From assembly GCF_028368935.1 (NCBI RefSeq), contig NZ_JAQNDK010000003.1, positions 62,001 through 126,000 on the forward strand: a DNA stretch of 64,000 bases, in the 5' to 3' direction. This document shows positions 39,421 through 49,035 of the stretch, in pieces (position 1 is the first letter of the stretch; every line of letters starts with the position of its first letter). Made by a program: the position numbers and the translations under genes. This DNA comes from Sorangium aterium. GTDB taxonomy: Bacteria; Myxococcota_A; Polyangia; Polyangiales; Polyangiaceae. The notes under the pieces are model-generated. The model was not told where the DNA came from and did no database searches. It was given only the letters and a program-made list of their open reading frames with translations.

Positions 39421-40008
39421 TCAGAGGCTCCCCTTGGTGGACGGGATGCCGGCGACGCGCGGCTCGATCCGGGTCGCCTTCATCAGCGCCTTGGCGAACG
39501 ACTTGAAGCAGATCTCGACGATGTGGTGCAGGTTGTCCCCCTCGATGAGGCGGACGTGGAGGTTCGCGCCGACGCCGCGCGCGAAGCCCTCGAAGAACAC
39601 CGGGGCCAGCTCGACGTCCCAGGTGCCGAGCTTCGCCTTGGGCAGCGGCACGCGCCAGACGAAGTACGGCCTGCCCGAGAGGTCCAGCGCGCACTGCGCG
39701 AGCGCCTCATCCATGGGGAGCGTCGCCTCGCCGTAGCGGGCGATGCCCGCCTTGTCGCCGAGCGCCTTCTGCACGGCCGTGCCCAGGGTGATGCCGCAGT
39801 CCTCGGTCGTGTGGTGGCCGTCGATCTCGACGTCGCCCTCGGCGTGGATGGTGAGGTCGAACAGGCCGTGGCGGGCGATCTGATCGAGCATGTGCGTGAG
39901 GAAGGGGAGCGGCGTCTTGATCTCCGAGCGGCCCTGGCCGTCGAGATCGATCTCGATGCGGATGTCGGTCTCGCGCGTCTTGCGCTGGACGTTGGCGATG
40001 CGGGGCAT
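39421..40008 (-). CDS. hisB: Imidazoleglycerol-phosphate dehydratase
   Basis: The 195-residue protein dehydrates imidazoleglycerol phosphate to imidazole-acetol phosphate. Both metal-binding HH motifs are present (DGHHTTEDCGITLG and DNLHHIVEICFKSFAKAL), along with FLTHMLDQIARHGLFDL. Length fits the monofunctional bacterial enzyme. The start ATG at 40008 leads directly into the family N-terminus (MPRIANVQRKTRET). It is the first gene of the hisB-hisH unit and is divergent from a kinase gene 178 bases away. Confidence 0.95.
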   Translation of the reverse strand: MPRIANVQRKTRETDIRIEIDLDGQGRSEIKTPLPFLTHMLDQIARHGLFDLTIHAEGDVEIDGHHTTEDCGITLGTAVQKALGDKAGIARYGEATLPMDEALAQCALDLSGRPYFVWRVPLPKAKLGTWDVELAPVFFEGFARGVGANLHVRLIEGDNLHHIVEICFKSFAKALMKATRIEPRVAGIPSTKGSL

Positions 40009-40186
40009 GGCGCGTAGGGTAGTCGCGCTTGGCGGCAAGGGAAGCGGCGTGATCCCGATGACTCCCGATGACGCGGCAGGTAACGCGGCAACGGCCTTGG
40101 ATGCGAGCGTCGGATCGCATAAGGTGGCCCCCTGAATAACGTGGCGGTGGTGGCGCCCTGGAGGCAGCCCCAGCGCAGGAGCGTCC

Positions 40187-41800
40187 GTGAGCTCACCGGT
40201 CACCGAAGGTCAAATTCTATCGGGAAAATACCGGGTCGAGCGCATCCTCGGGCAAGGGGGCATGGGCGTCGTCGTCGCCGCGCTGCACGAGCAGCTCCAC
40301 CAGCGGGTCGCCATCAAGCTGCTCCACCCCGGCGCCAACGACGAGATGGTGGAGCGCTTCGTGCGCGAGGCGCGCGCGGCGGTGCGCCTGAAGAGCGAGC
40401 ACGTCGCGCGCGTGCTCGACGTCGGGACGCTCGAGACGGGCGCGCCGTTCATGGTGATGGAGTACCTGGAGGGGAGCGACCTCCAGGAGACGCTGCGGCG
40501 GAGCGGCCCGCTCGAGCTGGAGGAGGCCGTGGGCTACGTGCTCGAGGCCTGCGAGGCCATCGCCGAGGCGCACGCGGCCGGCATCATCCACCGCGATCTC
40601 AAGCCGGCGAACCTCTTCCTCACGCGGGCGGCGGACGGCAGCGGCATGGTGAAGGTGCTCGATTTCGGCATCTCGAAGGCGCTGGCGGACCCGTCGACGG
40701 CCGGGGCCGAGCCGGAGCTCGGGCTGACGAAGACGGCGATGGTGCTCGGCTCGCCGCTCTACATGGCGCCCGAGCAGATGCGCTCGGCGCGCTCGGTCGA
40801 CGCGCGCGCGGACATCTGGTCGCTCGGCGCCATCCTCTACCAGCTGCTCACCGCGCGTGTCCCCTTCGACGCGAGCTCGCTGTCCGAGCTCATCCTGATG
40901 ATCAACACCGAGCCGCCGCCGCCCCCGACGACGTTCCGGCGCGACCTGCCGCCGGGCCTCGAGGCGGCGATCCTGCGCTGCCTCGAGAGGGACGTCACGA
41001 AGCGCTTCAAGTCGGTCGCCGAGCTCGCGGGCGCCATCGTCGATTTCGGGCCTCCGCTCGCGCTGGCCTCGCTGGAGCGGATCGAGCGGACGCTGGGGCT
41101 CGTCCCCGCGGTCTCGTTCCGGGACCGGGCGAGCTCCGTGCGCGAGCGCATGAGCACGCCGCCCGCCTGGCAGACGTCGCAGGACCGCGCGAGCGGCGTC
41201 CCCGCGGCGACAGCGCGGCACAGCGCGGCGCCGCCTGCCGGCGCGACGGCGGGCGGCGCGGTCGGCCACACCGCAGGCCCGGCGGGCACCGCGCCCGGCT
41301 GGGCGGCCGGGGGCGCCGCGCCCGGGGCGCGCTCGCGGAGCGGCGTCGTGCTCGCGCTGGCCGTGGTGGGCGTCGCCGTGGTGATCGGCGGGGTCCTGCG
41401 CTTCGTCACGTTCCATGGCGGCGCGGACGCTCCTCCCGCCGACCCGTCGGCCGTGGCGGCGACCGCCTCCGCCGAGCCCTCCGCGCCCGCGACGCCGGCT
41501 CCCCCTCCTGTCGCACCTCCGGAGGTGACCGCGGAGCCGCAGCCGCCGGCGACCGCGGCGCCGTCGGCGACCGTGTCCCCGGTGGCGACCGCCGCGCCGG
41601 TGGCCACCGCTGCGCCGCTGTCGACCGCCGGGCCGAAGGCGCCGGCGAGCGCGACGCCGGTCGCCACCGGGCCTCGGCCGAAGCCCACCGCCGCGCCCTC
41701 GGCCGCGCCGGCCGCGACCGCCGCGCCGACCGCGACCGCGACCGCCGCGCAGCCGGGGAGCATCTTCGATGTGCTGAACGACAAAGGTAAGCCCAGATGA
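40187..41800 (+). CDS. Membrane-bound serine/threonine protein kinase
   Basis: The start is a GTG at 40187, followed within 20 residues by the kinase glycine loop GQGGMGVVV (22-30). Lys44 sits in VAIKLLHP. The catalytic loop HRDLKPAN starts at 135, then DFG and MAPEQ. After the domain (to about residue 285) comes a linker, a membrane helix near 388-408 ([16 protein letters not shown]) and an Ala/Pro/Thr-rich outer tail of about 130 residues. The tail may sense the envelope. Its TGA overlaps the next ATG as ATGA at 41797-41800. Length is 537 residues. Confidence 0.93.
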   Translation: MSSPVTEGQILSGKYRVERILGQGGMGVVVAALHEQLHQRVAIKLLHPGANDEMVERFVREARAAVRLKSEHVARVLDVGTLETGAPFMVMEYLEGSDLQETLRRSGPLELEEAVGYVLEACEAIAEAHAAGIIHRDLKPANLFLTRAADGSGMVKVLDFGISKALADPSTAGAEPELGLTKTAMVLGSPLYMAPEQMRSARSVDARADIWSLGAILYQLLTARVPFDASSLSELILMINTEPPPPPTTFRRDLPPGLEAAILRCLERDVTKRFKSVAELAGAIVDFGPPLALASLERIERTLGLVPAVSFRDRASSVRERMSTPPAWQTSQDRASGVPAATARHSAAPPAGATAGGAVGHTAGPAGTAPGWAAGGAAPGARSRSGVVLALAVVGVAVVIGGVLRFVTFHGGADAPPADPSAVAATASAEPSAPATPAPPPVAPPEVTAEPQPPATAAPSATVSPVATAAPVATAAPLSTAGPKAPASATPVATGPRPKPTAAPSAAPAATAAPTATATAAQPGSIFDVLNDKGKPR

Positions 41801-42906
41801 GTTGGCCAGGAAGCGAACGGCTCCCGCTGTGGAGCAGCAGGAGCCTGCGCGTCGGCGCCGCGGTCGCGCTCGGCGGCGCCGTGCTGACGGCCCTCGCGCC
41901 CGCGGGGGCGCAGCCGGCGCCGGCGGGAGCGCAGCCGGCGCCGGTGGCGGCGCAGCCCGCTCCTGCCGCTGGCGCGCCGGCCGCGGGCGCTCCTGCTGCC
42001 CAGGGGCCGCTGTCCGCGACGCTCACCGGCGAGGCGAAGGCCGAGTACGAGGCCGCGCGGATCCTCTTCAACGACGGCGACTACCGCAACGCCATCATCA
42101 AGTTCGAGCGTTCCTTCGAGCTCTCCGGCGACCCGCGGCTGCTCTGGAACATCGCCCTCTGCCAGAAGAACCTGAAGCGCTACGCGCGCCTCCTCGGGAC
42201 GGTCGAGAAGCTCCTCAGGGACGCCGGCCCCCAGCTCGGGGAGCAGGATCGCAAGGACGCCGCCGCGCTCATCGAGGCGACGAAGGCCTACGTGAGCCGG
42301 CTCGATCTGAAGGCCAGCGAGGCGGGGGCCACGGTCTTCGTCGACGGCGAGGAGGTCGGCCAGACGCCGCTGAGCGAGCCCGTGCTGCTCGACGTCGGCA
42401 CCCGGAAGATCCGGGTGACCAAGAAGGGCTTCAAGGACGTCGAGGTCTCCCAGCAGGTGACGGGCGGCGGTGACGTCACGGTCACGGCCACGCTGGAGAA
42501 GGAGGTCCACCAGGGGCGCCTCATCGTCACGGCGGCGCCGGACGCGGTCATCTCCATCGACGGCCGCGTGGTCGGCCGCGGCGGCTACGACGGGCCCGTG
42601 CCGAGCGGCGGTCACGCGCTCCGCGTCACGGCGTCCGGGATGGTGTCGCACCAGTCCGAGGTGATGATCCAGGACGACCAGACGCGCCGCGTGCAGGTCA
42701 CGCTGGCGCCGCAGCCCAAGCAAGGGAACGTCGAGACCTGGCTCTGGATCGGCGGCGGTGTGCTGGTGGCCGCGGGCGCGGTCCTCGTCGCCACGGGGGT
42801 CTTCGGGCCGGAGCCGCCGGTCGAGGGCCGCACGTCGCCCGGCTCGGTCGCCCTGTCCCGGAAGGGCGGCGCCACGTTCACGATCCCCTTCGGGGGTGGC
42901 CGATGA
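41797..42906 (+). CDS. Secreted TPR/PEGA-domain protein (copy 1)
   Basis: The ATG overlaps the kinase stop (ATGA), so translation is coupled. The 369-residue protein has a signal-like segment, an Ala/Pro/Gln-rich stretch (residues 35-70) and a TPR-like helical region (residues 75-150, AARILFNDGDYRNAIIKFERSF). One or two PEGA beta modules follow (SEAGATVFVDGEEVGQTPL and SGGHALRVTASGMV), then a membrane segment near 310-330. PEGA domains are found on cell-surface proteins. The 3' end overlaps the next lipoprotein gene by four bases (ATGA, 42903-42906). It is clearly paralogous to the gene at 49036. Confidence 0.83.
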   Translation: MSWPGSERLPLWSSRSLRVGAAVALGGAVLTALAPAGAQPAPAGAQPAPVAAQPAPAAGAPAAGAPAAQGPLSATLTGEAKAEYEAARILFNDGDYRNAIIKFERSFELSGDPRLLWNIALCQKNLKRYARLLGTVEKLLRDAGPQLGEQDRKDAAALIEATKAYVSRLDLKASEAGATVFVDGEEVGQTPLSEPVLLDVGTRKIRVTKKGFKDVEVSQQVTGGGDVTVTATLEKEVHQGRLIVTAAPDAVISIDGRVVGRGGYDGPVPSGGHALRVTASGMVSHQSEVMIQDDQTRRVQVTLAPQPKQGNVETWLWIGGGVLVAAGAVLVATGVFGPEPPVEGRTSPGSVALSRKGGATFTIPFGGGR

Positions 42907-43811
42907 GCGCCGCTGCCCGGGCGGCGCTCGCCGCGCTCGTCGCTGTCGCGGCCTGCGGGTGCTCTCCGCCGGACGAGATCATGCTCGCCGTCTCGACGGA
43001 TCTCGCCATGCCCGACGACTTCAGCGCCCTCCAGGTGCAGGTGTTCGAGGGCGGCACGCCCAAGTTCTCGGCGTCCTACGAGCGGCTCGGCGAGTCCGAC
43101 GCCGCCGCGCGCCTGCCGGCGACGATCGGCTTCTTCTCCGCGAGCGGCGGCGGCGACTCGATCCGGATCAAGGTCAGCGCCCGCATCGGGGACGAGCTCG
43201 GCGCGGTGCGCGTCCTGCGCGAGGCGGTCACGAGGATCCCGAAGAACCGCGTCGCGCTGCTGACGCTGCCGCTCAACTTCCTCTGCGACGACTCGGGCGA
43301 GATCGACGAGAGCGGCGACGTGGTGAACAAGCACTGCTCGGAAGGGCAGACCTGCGTCGCCGGGGCGTGTGTGTCGAGCGAGGTCGATGCGGGCGCGCTC
43401 CCCGACTACGCGCCCGGCGACGTCTATGGCGGCGGAGACGGAGACGGCGACGGCGATTGCTTCGACGTGACGGCCTGCTTCCAGGGCACGGCGCCTGCGG
43501 AGGTCGACGCGGCCTGCTCGATCGCTGGCGAGGCCGGGGTCCCGCTCAACGTGGCGCTGGAGACCGCCGCGGGCGACGGGATCTGCGATGACGCCGACCG
43601 TTGCCTTGTGGCGCTCGACGCCGGCAGCGCCGATGGCTTCCGGGTGGAGGACGACGGGCGGATCCAGCTGCCGACCGCCGTGTGTGAGCACGTGGCCGCG
43701 GGGAAGATCGCGGCTGTCGTGACGTCGCCCGTGACGGCCGCGTGCGTCCAGAAGACCGCGGGCCTGCCGACGTGCGGGCCGTGGTCGGCGTCGGGCTCCG
43801 CGAAGCCGTGA
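42903..43811 (+). CDS. Cysteine-containing lipoprotein (short paralogue)
   Basis: The 302-residue protein has a lipoprotein signal ending near Cys18/Cys20. The region LAVSTDLAMPDDFSALQVQVF leads into a beta-rich domain and then a Cys-rich module, CSEGQTCVAGACV. This whole architecture recurs in the first half of the protein at 50085. The TGA at 43809-43811 is followed after five bases by a strong hairpin. Function is unknown; it is probably a surface protein co-translated with the PEGA protein. Confidence 0.72.
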   Translation: MSAAARAALAALVAVAACGCSPPDEIMLAVSTDLAMPDDFSALQVQVFEGGTPKFSASYERLGESDAAARLPATIGFFSASGGGDSIRIKVSARIGDELGAVRVLREAVTRIPKNRVALLTLPLNFLCDDSGEIDESGDVVNKHCSEGQTCVAGACVSSEVDAGALPDYAPGDVYGGGDGDGDGDCFDVTACFQGTAPAEVDAACSIAGEAGVPLNVALETAAGDGICDDADRCLVALDAGSADGFRVEDDGRIQLPTAVCEHVAAGKIAAVVTSPVTAACVQKTAGLPTCGPWSASGSAKP

Positions 43812-43816
43812 TGATG

Positions 43817-43888
43817 GAACCGCCAAGACGCCAGAAGACGCCAAGAAAAACACAAAAATCTTGGCGTCTTCTGGCGTCTTGGCGGTTC
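43817..43888. repeat. Perfect 30-bp inverted repeat (hairpin), possible terminator
   Basis: Arms 43817-43846 and 43859-43888 are exact reverse complements; the loop is 12 A-rich bases (43847-43858). The stem begins five bases after the lipoprotein stop codon. This hairpin could terminate the upstream operon, but a 30-bp perfect stem is longer than a usual rho-independent terminator and there is no U-run. It may be a dispersed palindrome similar in word content to the one at 14151-14289. Confidence 0.88.
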
Positions 43889-43951
43889 AAAAGACCCTGC
43901 CTTTGGCCGAAGTACCCCTCCACCCATCCGAGCGCTCGCCGTCCGGCGTTT

Positions 43952-44270
43952 CGGCAGGTCGCGATCTGGGAAAGCGGTCGATATCGACGTGCCGTCGAGA
44001 GCGTGACCTGACCTGACGCTCGTCGTCGAGCGTTCCGGCAGGTCGCGATCTGGGAAAGCGGTCGATATCGACGTGCCGTCGAGAGCGTGACCTGACTCGA
44101 CGCTCGTCGTCGAGCGTTCCGGCAGATCGCGATCTGGGAGGACGCTTGAACCCGGATGTCCCGTCGAGAACGTGACCTGAGCCGACGCATGTCATCAGGC
44201 GCTCGCCCAGGTCGCGATCAGCCCGAGCGCCGGAGCTCGACGTGCCGGCAAGATCGCGATCTTCCCGGGA
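43952..44270. repeat. 84-bp tandem repeat, about 3.5 copies
   Basis: Copies start at 43952, 44036 and 44120, exactly 84 bases apart, with a decayed fourth copy from about 44204. The first two are nearly identical over the whole unit, including GGTCGCGATCTGGGAAAGCG. Because 84 is a multiple of three, the repeat stays open in several frames, yet it has no plausible gene start and I treat it as non-coding. Confidence 0.85.
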
Positions 44271-44545
44271 CATTGCCGCGAACGCTGTGCCCAGGTCCCC
44301 ACCTGGGCTTCCCTTCAAAATTACGCTGAGCGCCAGATCGGGGCCGCCTTCCTCACGGCTCTCGTGAGCCTCGGCCCATGACGAGCGCCTGTGAGGGCCG
44401 TCACCTCACGTCGGTCGCCCCGAAGCGCGACTCGGGGCCGCGCTGCGCGCTCCGCGGTTGCTCCTGTAATCGGGTGTCATCGACAGGACATGAGACCGGC
44501 GCTTCCCTGGCACGACGCGCTGTCCCCCACGTGGAGGTCTGTCCC

Positions 44546-45394
44546 ATGTTGAAACACCTGATGATTGAAGAGATGGTCGCCCTCGTCGCTCCGTGGATCG
44601 AGGATGCCCAGCGGAAGCGGCTGTTCCTGTCGATCCCGGAGATCGCCGGGCTGCACGACAAGGTGGCCGAGGTCCACGGCGCCGTGCTGGCGGTTCGCCC
44701 GAGCAAGACGGGCGTGTCGGCCGGGATGACGGCCCTGAACGACGAGCTCGCGAAGGTCGACGAGCGCCACGATCACCTGGCCAAGGCGGTCTCGTACGGC
44801 ATCGACGCGCACCGCGAGCACTGTCTGGCGGAGGAGCCGCCGGACGTCGGGGGGGCGGAGGCGTGTGATCAGGCCCAGGGCCGGCTGTTCCCGACCGGGC
44901 TCGCCATCATCAAGGCGTCGCCCACCGCGGAGTCGGGCAACACGGCGCGTATCGCCCGGCTCCTCGACGAGGAGCCCTCGACCGCCGCGCTCCTCAAGGC
45001 GATCCCGGCGCCGGGCAAGACGACGCTGCTCCACACCGTGCAGCGGTGGATCGCGTCGGGCAAGGAGCTCGCGACGATCGAGCACCGGCGGGACGCGCTC
45101 GCCGCCAAGGAGAAGACCGCGCCGGTCGTGAACGCGACGATCCTGGCGGCGCGCAATCAATGGCTCCGCGTCGTCGCCGCGGTGCTCTCCAACCTGGAGA
45201 TCTCCAGCGCTCCGGCGGAGGCCATCGAGACGATCCGCGGCCCCGTCCTGAAGGCGTCCGAGCGAGCCGGCAGGCGCTACGCCAGCGGCAAGGCCGGGGG
45301 CGCCGGCGCCGAAGGGCCTCGCCAGCCCGCGGCAGCGGGGGAGGGGGGCGCCGCCGCCGGGGGCGCGCCCGGGGCCAGCCCGCCCGTGGAGTGA
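44546..45394 (+). CDS. Hypothetical protein (282 aa, helical)
   Basis: I do not recognise the family. The ATG at 44546 is chosen because GGAGG lies at 44533-44537, eight bases upstream; earlier ATGs in the frame lack one. The protein is predicted to be helical, with no signal or membrane segment, and a conserved-looking middle (AALLKAIPAPGKTTLLHTVQ). The text GKTTLL looks like a nucleotide-binding loop by chance, but there is no full Walker A motif, so I do not call it an ATPase. The last 45 residues are Gly/Ala rich. Confidence 0.6.
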   Translation: MLKHLMIEEMVALVAPWIEDAQRKRLFLSIPEIAGLHDKVAEVHGAVLAVRPSKTGVSAGMTALNDELAKVDERHDHLAKAVSYGIDAHREHCLAEEPPDVGGAEACDQAQGRLFPTGLAIIKASPTAESGNTARIARLLDEEPSTAALLKAIPAPGKTTLLHTVQRWIASGKELATIEHRRDALAAKEKTAPVVNATILAARNQWLRVVAAVLSNLEISSAPAEAIETIRGPVLKASERAGRRYASGKAGGAGAEGPRQPAAAGEGGAAAGGAPGASPPVE

Positions 45395-45425
45395 CGCCAC
45401 GTGAGGGACGGCCCGGCGGCGCGCG

Positions 45426-47561
45426 TCACCCGCGCCGCCGCCGCCACCGCGCGAGGAGCGCCGCGGCGGCCAGCCACGCCGCCGCAGAGCCAGCCGCCCC
45501 GTCGGTGCCCGCCGCGAGCCCGCAGCCGTTGCCGTGCGCCCGGGGGTCGCCGCGCAGGGGCCTGGGGGCGGCGCCCTCGCCGCCCGAGCCGTCTTCGCCG
45601 CCCTGGCCTCCGCCGCCCGCACCGGCGTCGCCGCCGCCCGGGCCCGCGTCGCCGCCGCCCGGGCCCGCATCACCGCCGCCCGCACCGGCGTCGCCGCCGC
45701 CCGCACCGGCGTCGCCGCCCGCGCCGCCGCCTCCGCTGCCGGCGTCATCGGGCACGCAGCCGCCGGCCACGCAGGTGCCGCCGGGGCAGCGGGCGCCCTC
45801 CTTGGGGAGGAGCGCGCACTCGCCGTGCCTCGGGTGGCACTGCGCGGAGGTGCAGACGTTCCCGGAGGGCGCGCACACGACCGGATCGCCGCCCTTGCAG
45901 ACGCCGCCGTCGCAGGCGTCGTTCCGGGTGCAGGGGTTGCCGTCGTCGCAGGGCGTGCCGTCGGGCTTCGCCGGCGCGCTGCAGTCGCAGGCGTCGCCCA
46001 CGTGGTCGCCGTTCGCGTCCTCCTGCCCCTCGTTCGAGAGGAAAGGGCAGTTGTCGTCGGCGTCGGGCGCGCCGTCGCCGTCGTCGTCGTCGTCGCACCG
46101 GTCGCCGTAGCCGTCGCCGTCGCCGTCGCTCTGGCTCGGGTTGGCCACGAGCGGGCAGTTGTCGCCGTCGTCGGGCGCGCCGTCGCCGTCGTCGTCGATG
46201 TCGCACGCGTCGCCCTCGCCGTCGCGGTCGAGATCGGACTGGTCGGGGTTCGGGACGGAGAGGCAGTTGTCCGCGCCGTCCTCCACGCCGTCGTCGTCCC
46301 TGTCCAGCGCGTTCAGGTCGCACGCGTCGCCCCGGCCGTCCGTGTCGGCGTCGGCCTGATCGGGGTTGGGGACGAGCGGGCAGTTGTCGACCTCGTCGCC
46401 AAGACCGTCGTTGTCGTCGTCGTCGTCGCACGCGTCGCCGCTGTCGTCCGGCGGCGACTCGTCCTTGTTGTTCTCCTGCCCCGCGTTGGGCGTCGACGGG
46501 CAGTTGTCGAGGTCGTCGGGCACGCCGTCGCCGTCGTCGTCGGGATCGCAGGCGTCGCCCGCGCCGTCGCCCTCGAGGTCCGCCTGATCGCGGTTCGCCG
46601 TGAGCGGGCAGTTGTCGTCGCCGTCGAGCACGCCGTCGCCGTCGTCGTCGGGATCGCAGGCGTCGCCCGCGCCGTCGCCGTCGGCGTCGGCCTGATCCGG
46701 GTTCGGCGCCGACGGGCAGTTGTCGTCGAGGTCCTTCACGCCGTCGTCGTCGTCATCGCCGTCGCCGTCCGCGTCCCAGTTGACGACGTAGGCCCGCTCG
46801 CGCACCGACATCCCGGCGAGCGCCGGCGCCGGGAGCGCGTCGAGGTGGGCCGCGCCCGCGTGGGAATCGGCCCGGCTCGCGCGCTGGCCGCCGAAGTGCA
46901 TGACGATCCGCGTCGCCCCGGGCGGCAGCTTCAGGGTGAACTCGACGGCGGGCCCCTGCGTCGCCGCGCAGTCGAAGGTGGTCATCCCGACGCTCCCCGG
47001 CACGATCGCCGCGGAGGGCCCGAAGAAATTGAAATGGAGGCTCGGATCCCCCGCCATGTCGACGGTGTCGTCCGTGGCGAGCCATCGGTCCGCCGGCGTG
47101 AACTCCAGATCGCCCGTGTACGACTGCGTGATGGTGGTGCCGTTGTCGGACCCGACGTTCGTCTCGATCCGCACGACCGTCACCCGCTCGCCGGCGGTGG
47201 GGTTGTGGAGGATCTCCAGGAAGCGCGCCCACCCCTCGTCGGTCGGCACGTAGATCTTCCGGGTGACCTCGAGCTCGCCCATCAGCGCCGGCCCGTGGAC
47301 GAGCTGCCGCCCGTCCATCTCCTCGGCCCGGGTCGACGAGGGGAAGGTGCTCCCGTCCACCCGCAGCATCATGCCGGTGTCGAAGGCGTCGTTCGTCCCG
47401 TCGCCGATCACCCCGTCCGTCCCGACGTCCCACCGGAAGGAGAGACCATCGATGAGGTCCTGCAAGGGGCCCGCGGCGGAGCACTGCGCGGCCGCGCTAC
47501 GCGGCGCCGCAGCGAGCGCCAGCGTGACGCCGAGCGCGGTGGCCATCACGGTTCGCTTCAT
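45426..47561 (-). CDS. Thrombospondin type-3 repeat protein with MYXO-CTERM signal
   Basis: From ATG at 47561 the protein is 711 residues and has a Sec signal ([15 protein letters not shown]). Residues about 30-240 form a beta-rich N-terminal domain of unknown function. From about 260 there are roughly seven TSP3 repeats rich in Asp and Asn ([22 protein letters not shown]), each a Ca2+-binding loop. A short Cys-rich EGF-like segment ([16 protein letters not shown]) and a Gly/Ala/Asp linker ([12 protein letters not shown]) follow. The end is a GNGCG motif, hydrophobic helix and Arg run, the MYXO-CTERM surface-sorting signal. An ATG at 47600 is a longer alternative. It lies on the same strand directly after the outer-membrane protein gene. 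Confidence 0.88.
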   Translation of the reverse strand: MKRTVMATALGVTLALAAAPRSAAAQCSAAGPLQDLIDGLSFRWDVGTDGVIGDGTNDAFDTGMMLRVDGSTFPSSTRAEEMDGRQLVHGPALMGELEVTRKIYVPTDEGWARFLEILHNPTAGERVTVVRIETNVGSDNGTTITQSYTGDLEFTPADRWLATDDTVDMAGDPSLHFNFFGPSAAIVPGSVGMTTFDCAATQGPAVEFTLKLPPGATRIVMHFGGQRASRADSHAGAAHLDALPAPALAGMSVRERAYVVNWDADGDGDDDDDGVKDLDDNCPSAPNPDQADADGDGAGDACDPDDDGDGVLDGDDNCPLTANRDQADLEGDGAGDACDPDDDGDGVPDDLDNCPSTPNAGQENNKDESPPDDSGDACDDDDDNDGLGDEVDNCPLVPNPDQADADTDGRGDACDLNALDRDDDGVEDGADNCLSVPNPDQSDLDRDGEGDACDIDDDGDGAPDDGDNCPLVANPSQSDGDGDGYGDRCDDDDDGDGAPDADDNCPFLSNEGQEDANGDHVGDACDCSAPAKPDGTPCDDGNPCTRNDACDGGVCKGGDPVVCAPSGNVCTSAQCHPRHGECALLPKEGARCPGGTCVAGGCVPDDAGSGGGGAGGDAGAGGGDAGAGGGDAGPGGGDAGPGGGDAGAGGGGQGGEDGSGGEGAAPRPLRGDPRAHGNGCGLAAGTDGAAGSAAAWLAAAALLARWRRRRG
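45980..46790 (-). repeat. TSP3 protein-repeat tract (DNA-level repeat)
   Basis: The GTCGTCGTCG- and CGTCGCC-rich tract encodes about seven Asp-rich TSP3 units of roughly 35 residues. DNA similarity is high because Asp/Gly codons are limited in a GC-rich genome, so this is a coding repeat rather than a mobile element. Confidence 0.7.
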
Positions 47562-47622
47562 CCTCTTCACCCTCTCTCGCCACGCAGGGCCGCGTCGCAT
47601 GGCCCGATCACGCTCGTCCTCG

Positions 47623-48837
47623 TCACCGCGCCGCGCCGCCCGCGGCCGGCTCCTGCTCGCCTTGCGCCTGCTCCGGGCAGCCGCGCCGCGACGGGTCGCC
47701 GCCCGCGGAGCCCGCGGCCGCCCGGGGGCAGAGGTCGTCCTGATCGGCGACGCCGTCCTCGTCCTCGTCCTCGACGGGACAGCCGTTCCTCTTCGCGTCG
47801 GCGCTGGCCGGGCCGTGCGCGTACGGGCACGCGTCCCGCGCGCCGGGGATGCCGTCCATGTCCGGATCCGCGTTCGCTTCGACGTCCGCCGCCGCGCCGG
47901 CGGGCGGCCGCGCCGGGGGAGCCCACGCCACCGTGCCCATCGCGCGGAACGACGGCGTGCCGATCGCGTCGCCGATCCCCGGCCCGGCGGCCGCTCCGAC
48001 GACGAGGCCGGCGAGGGGGCGGAGCCGGGCGCCGATCAGGAGCTCGGCGCTCGTCGTCCTCTCCACCTCGACCCGCTCGCGCGCGGTGAGCGACAGGGAG
48101 CCGCCCTGGAGCATCGTCTCGGCGTACACCTCCGGGCCGACCTGCAGCCGCTCGTCCCAGAGGAGCACGCCCGCGCCGCCGCCGTAAGCGAGCGTCGAGG
48201 GGCTCTCGGAGCTCCGCATCACCGCGCCGGCCGCGACGCTCCACACGACGCGCGCGACCCGCCCGCCGAGCAGGAGCTGCGGCGTGACGCGGACCGCGCC
48301 CTCGCCCATGTACGCGTCCGAGCTGCCCGTGGGCAGGTGCAGGGACGCGCTCGTGCCGATCTGGAAGGGGTCGCCGTCGTCGCCGAGCAGCCGGACCCGC
48401 ACGCCGAGGCGCAGATCGCCGAGCGCAGGGGACGAGGGGGCCTCGGGCGCGCCCGCGCCGGCCGCCGCCGCGGCGCCGTCGCCGCTCTGGGCGAGCGCGA
48501 GCGGCAGCGAGGCCGAGACGAGCAGCCGATCCCACAGCGAGAGGGAGCCGCCGACGTGGAGGAGCGACTGGCTGCCGACGATCACCCGCTCGGGCGAGGC
48601 GCCATCGGAGAGCGTGAGCGGATCCTCCGCGTGGTCGAACAGGGCGAGCCCGCGCGGGACCAGGTGCCCTCCGATGAACGGCGACGGCACACCGAAGAGC
48701 GGATCGCCCGCCGGTGTCGGCTCGAACCGGCTGAGCGCGACGGCGCCAGGCCCCTCCGCGCGCGCGGAGGACGGGCCGAGGGCGATGCCGAGGAGCGCGC
48801 CCGCAAGCGCCGCGCCCACCGTGATGAGGCCTCTCAT
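47623..48837 (-). CDS. Outer-membrane beta-barrel protein with TSP3-like tail
   Basis: The 404-residue protein begins with a signal peptide ([21 protein letters not shown]). Residues about 30-330 look like alternating beta strands with Gly/aromatic patterns ([50 protein letters not shown]), typical of an outer-membrane barrel of the OmpA-N/transporter type. The C-terminus has two Asp-rich TSP3 loops ([15 protein letters not shown] and [15 protein letters not shown]) and no OmpA peptidoglycan-binding domain. The start ATG at 48837 is chosen for the signal peptide. It is the first gene of a two-gene unit with the TSP3/MYXO-CTERM protein and is divergent from the second PEGA operon. Confidence 0.7.
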   Translation of the reverse strand: MRGLITVGAALAGALLGIALGPSSARAEGPGAVALSRFEPTPAGDPLFGVPSPFIGGHLVPRGLALFDHAEDPLTLSDGASPERVIVGSQSLLHVGGSLSLWDRLLVSASLPLALAQSGDGAAAAAGAGAPEAPSSPALGDLRLGVRVRLLGDDGDPFQIGTSASLHLPTGSSDAYMGEGAVRVTPQLLLGGRVARVVWSVAAGAVMRSSESPSTLAYGGGAGVLLWDERLQVGPEVYAETMLQGGSLSLTARERVEVERTTSAELLIGARLRPLAGLVVGAAAGPGIGDAIGTPSFRAMGTVAWAPPARPPAGAAADVEANADPDMDGIPGARDACPYAHGPASADAKRNGCPVEDEDEDGVADQDDLCPRAAAGSAGGDPSRRGCPEQAQGEQEPAAGGAAR

Positions 48838-48934
48838 GGGCGCCGGATGGTATCCCCGCCACCGCAAGCGGAGCAAAGGCGATTTGTCCGAGACGTTTCC
48901 AACAGTTGCTTGCGCGGCGCGCGCATCGGGTAGC

Positions 48935-48980
48935 ATCGCGGTGATCCCAGCCGGAGAATCGCGGTGATCCCAGTCGGAGA
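48935..48980. repeat. Short direct repeat (two 23-base units) in a divergent promoter
   Basis: Units at 48935-48957 and 48958-48980 share 22 of 23 bases (ATCGCGGTGATCCCAG core), and a third partial copy follows. The repeat lies between the outer-membrane protein gene and the second PEGA gene and could be a tandem operator. No protein is known to bind it. Confidence 0.6.
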
Positions 48981-49035
48981 ATCGGAGAGTCGGAGCACGG
49001 CCCGCGCGGTGTGCCTCCGCCAGCAAGGAGCATCG

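Larger units (their letters stand above)
43812..44545. other. Non-coding region with hairpin and 84-bp tandem repeat
   Basis: The 734 bases carry no gene. They start with the perfect hairpin at 43817-43888 and continue into an 84-bp repeat, each listed separately. From about 44290 to 44500 nothing is recognised. A ribosome site GGAGG at 44533-44537 precedes the next gene. Confidence 0.6.

Noticed and set aside
43952-44270. CRISPR array
   Set aside because: Units are contiguous 84-bp repeats without unique spacers, and no cas gene is nearby.
44990-45060. Walker A-like GKTTLL in the 282-residue hypothetical protein
   Set aside because: There is no GxxxxGK(S/T) and no Walker B; a short chance match in a helical protein.
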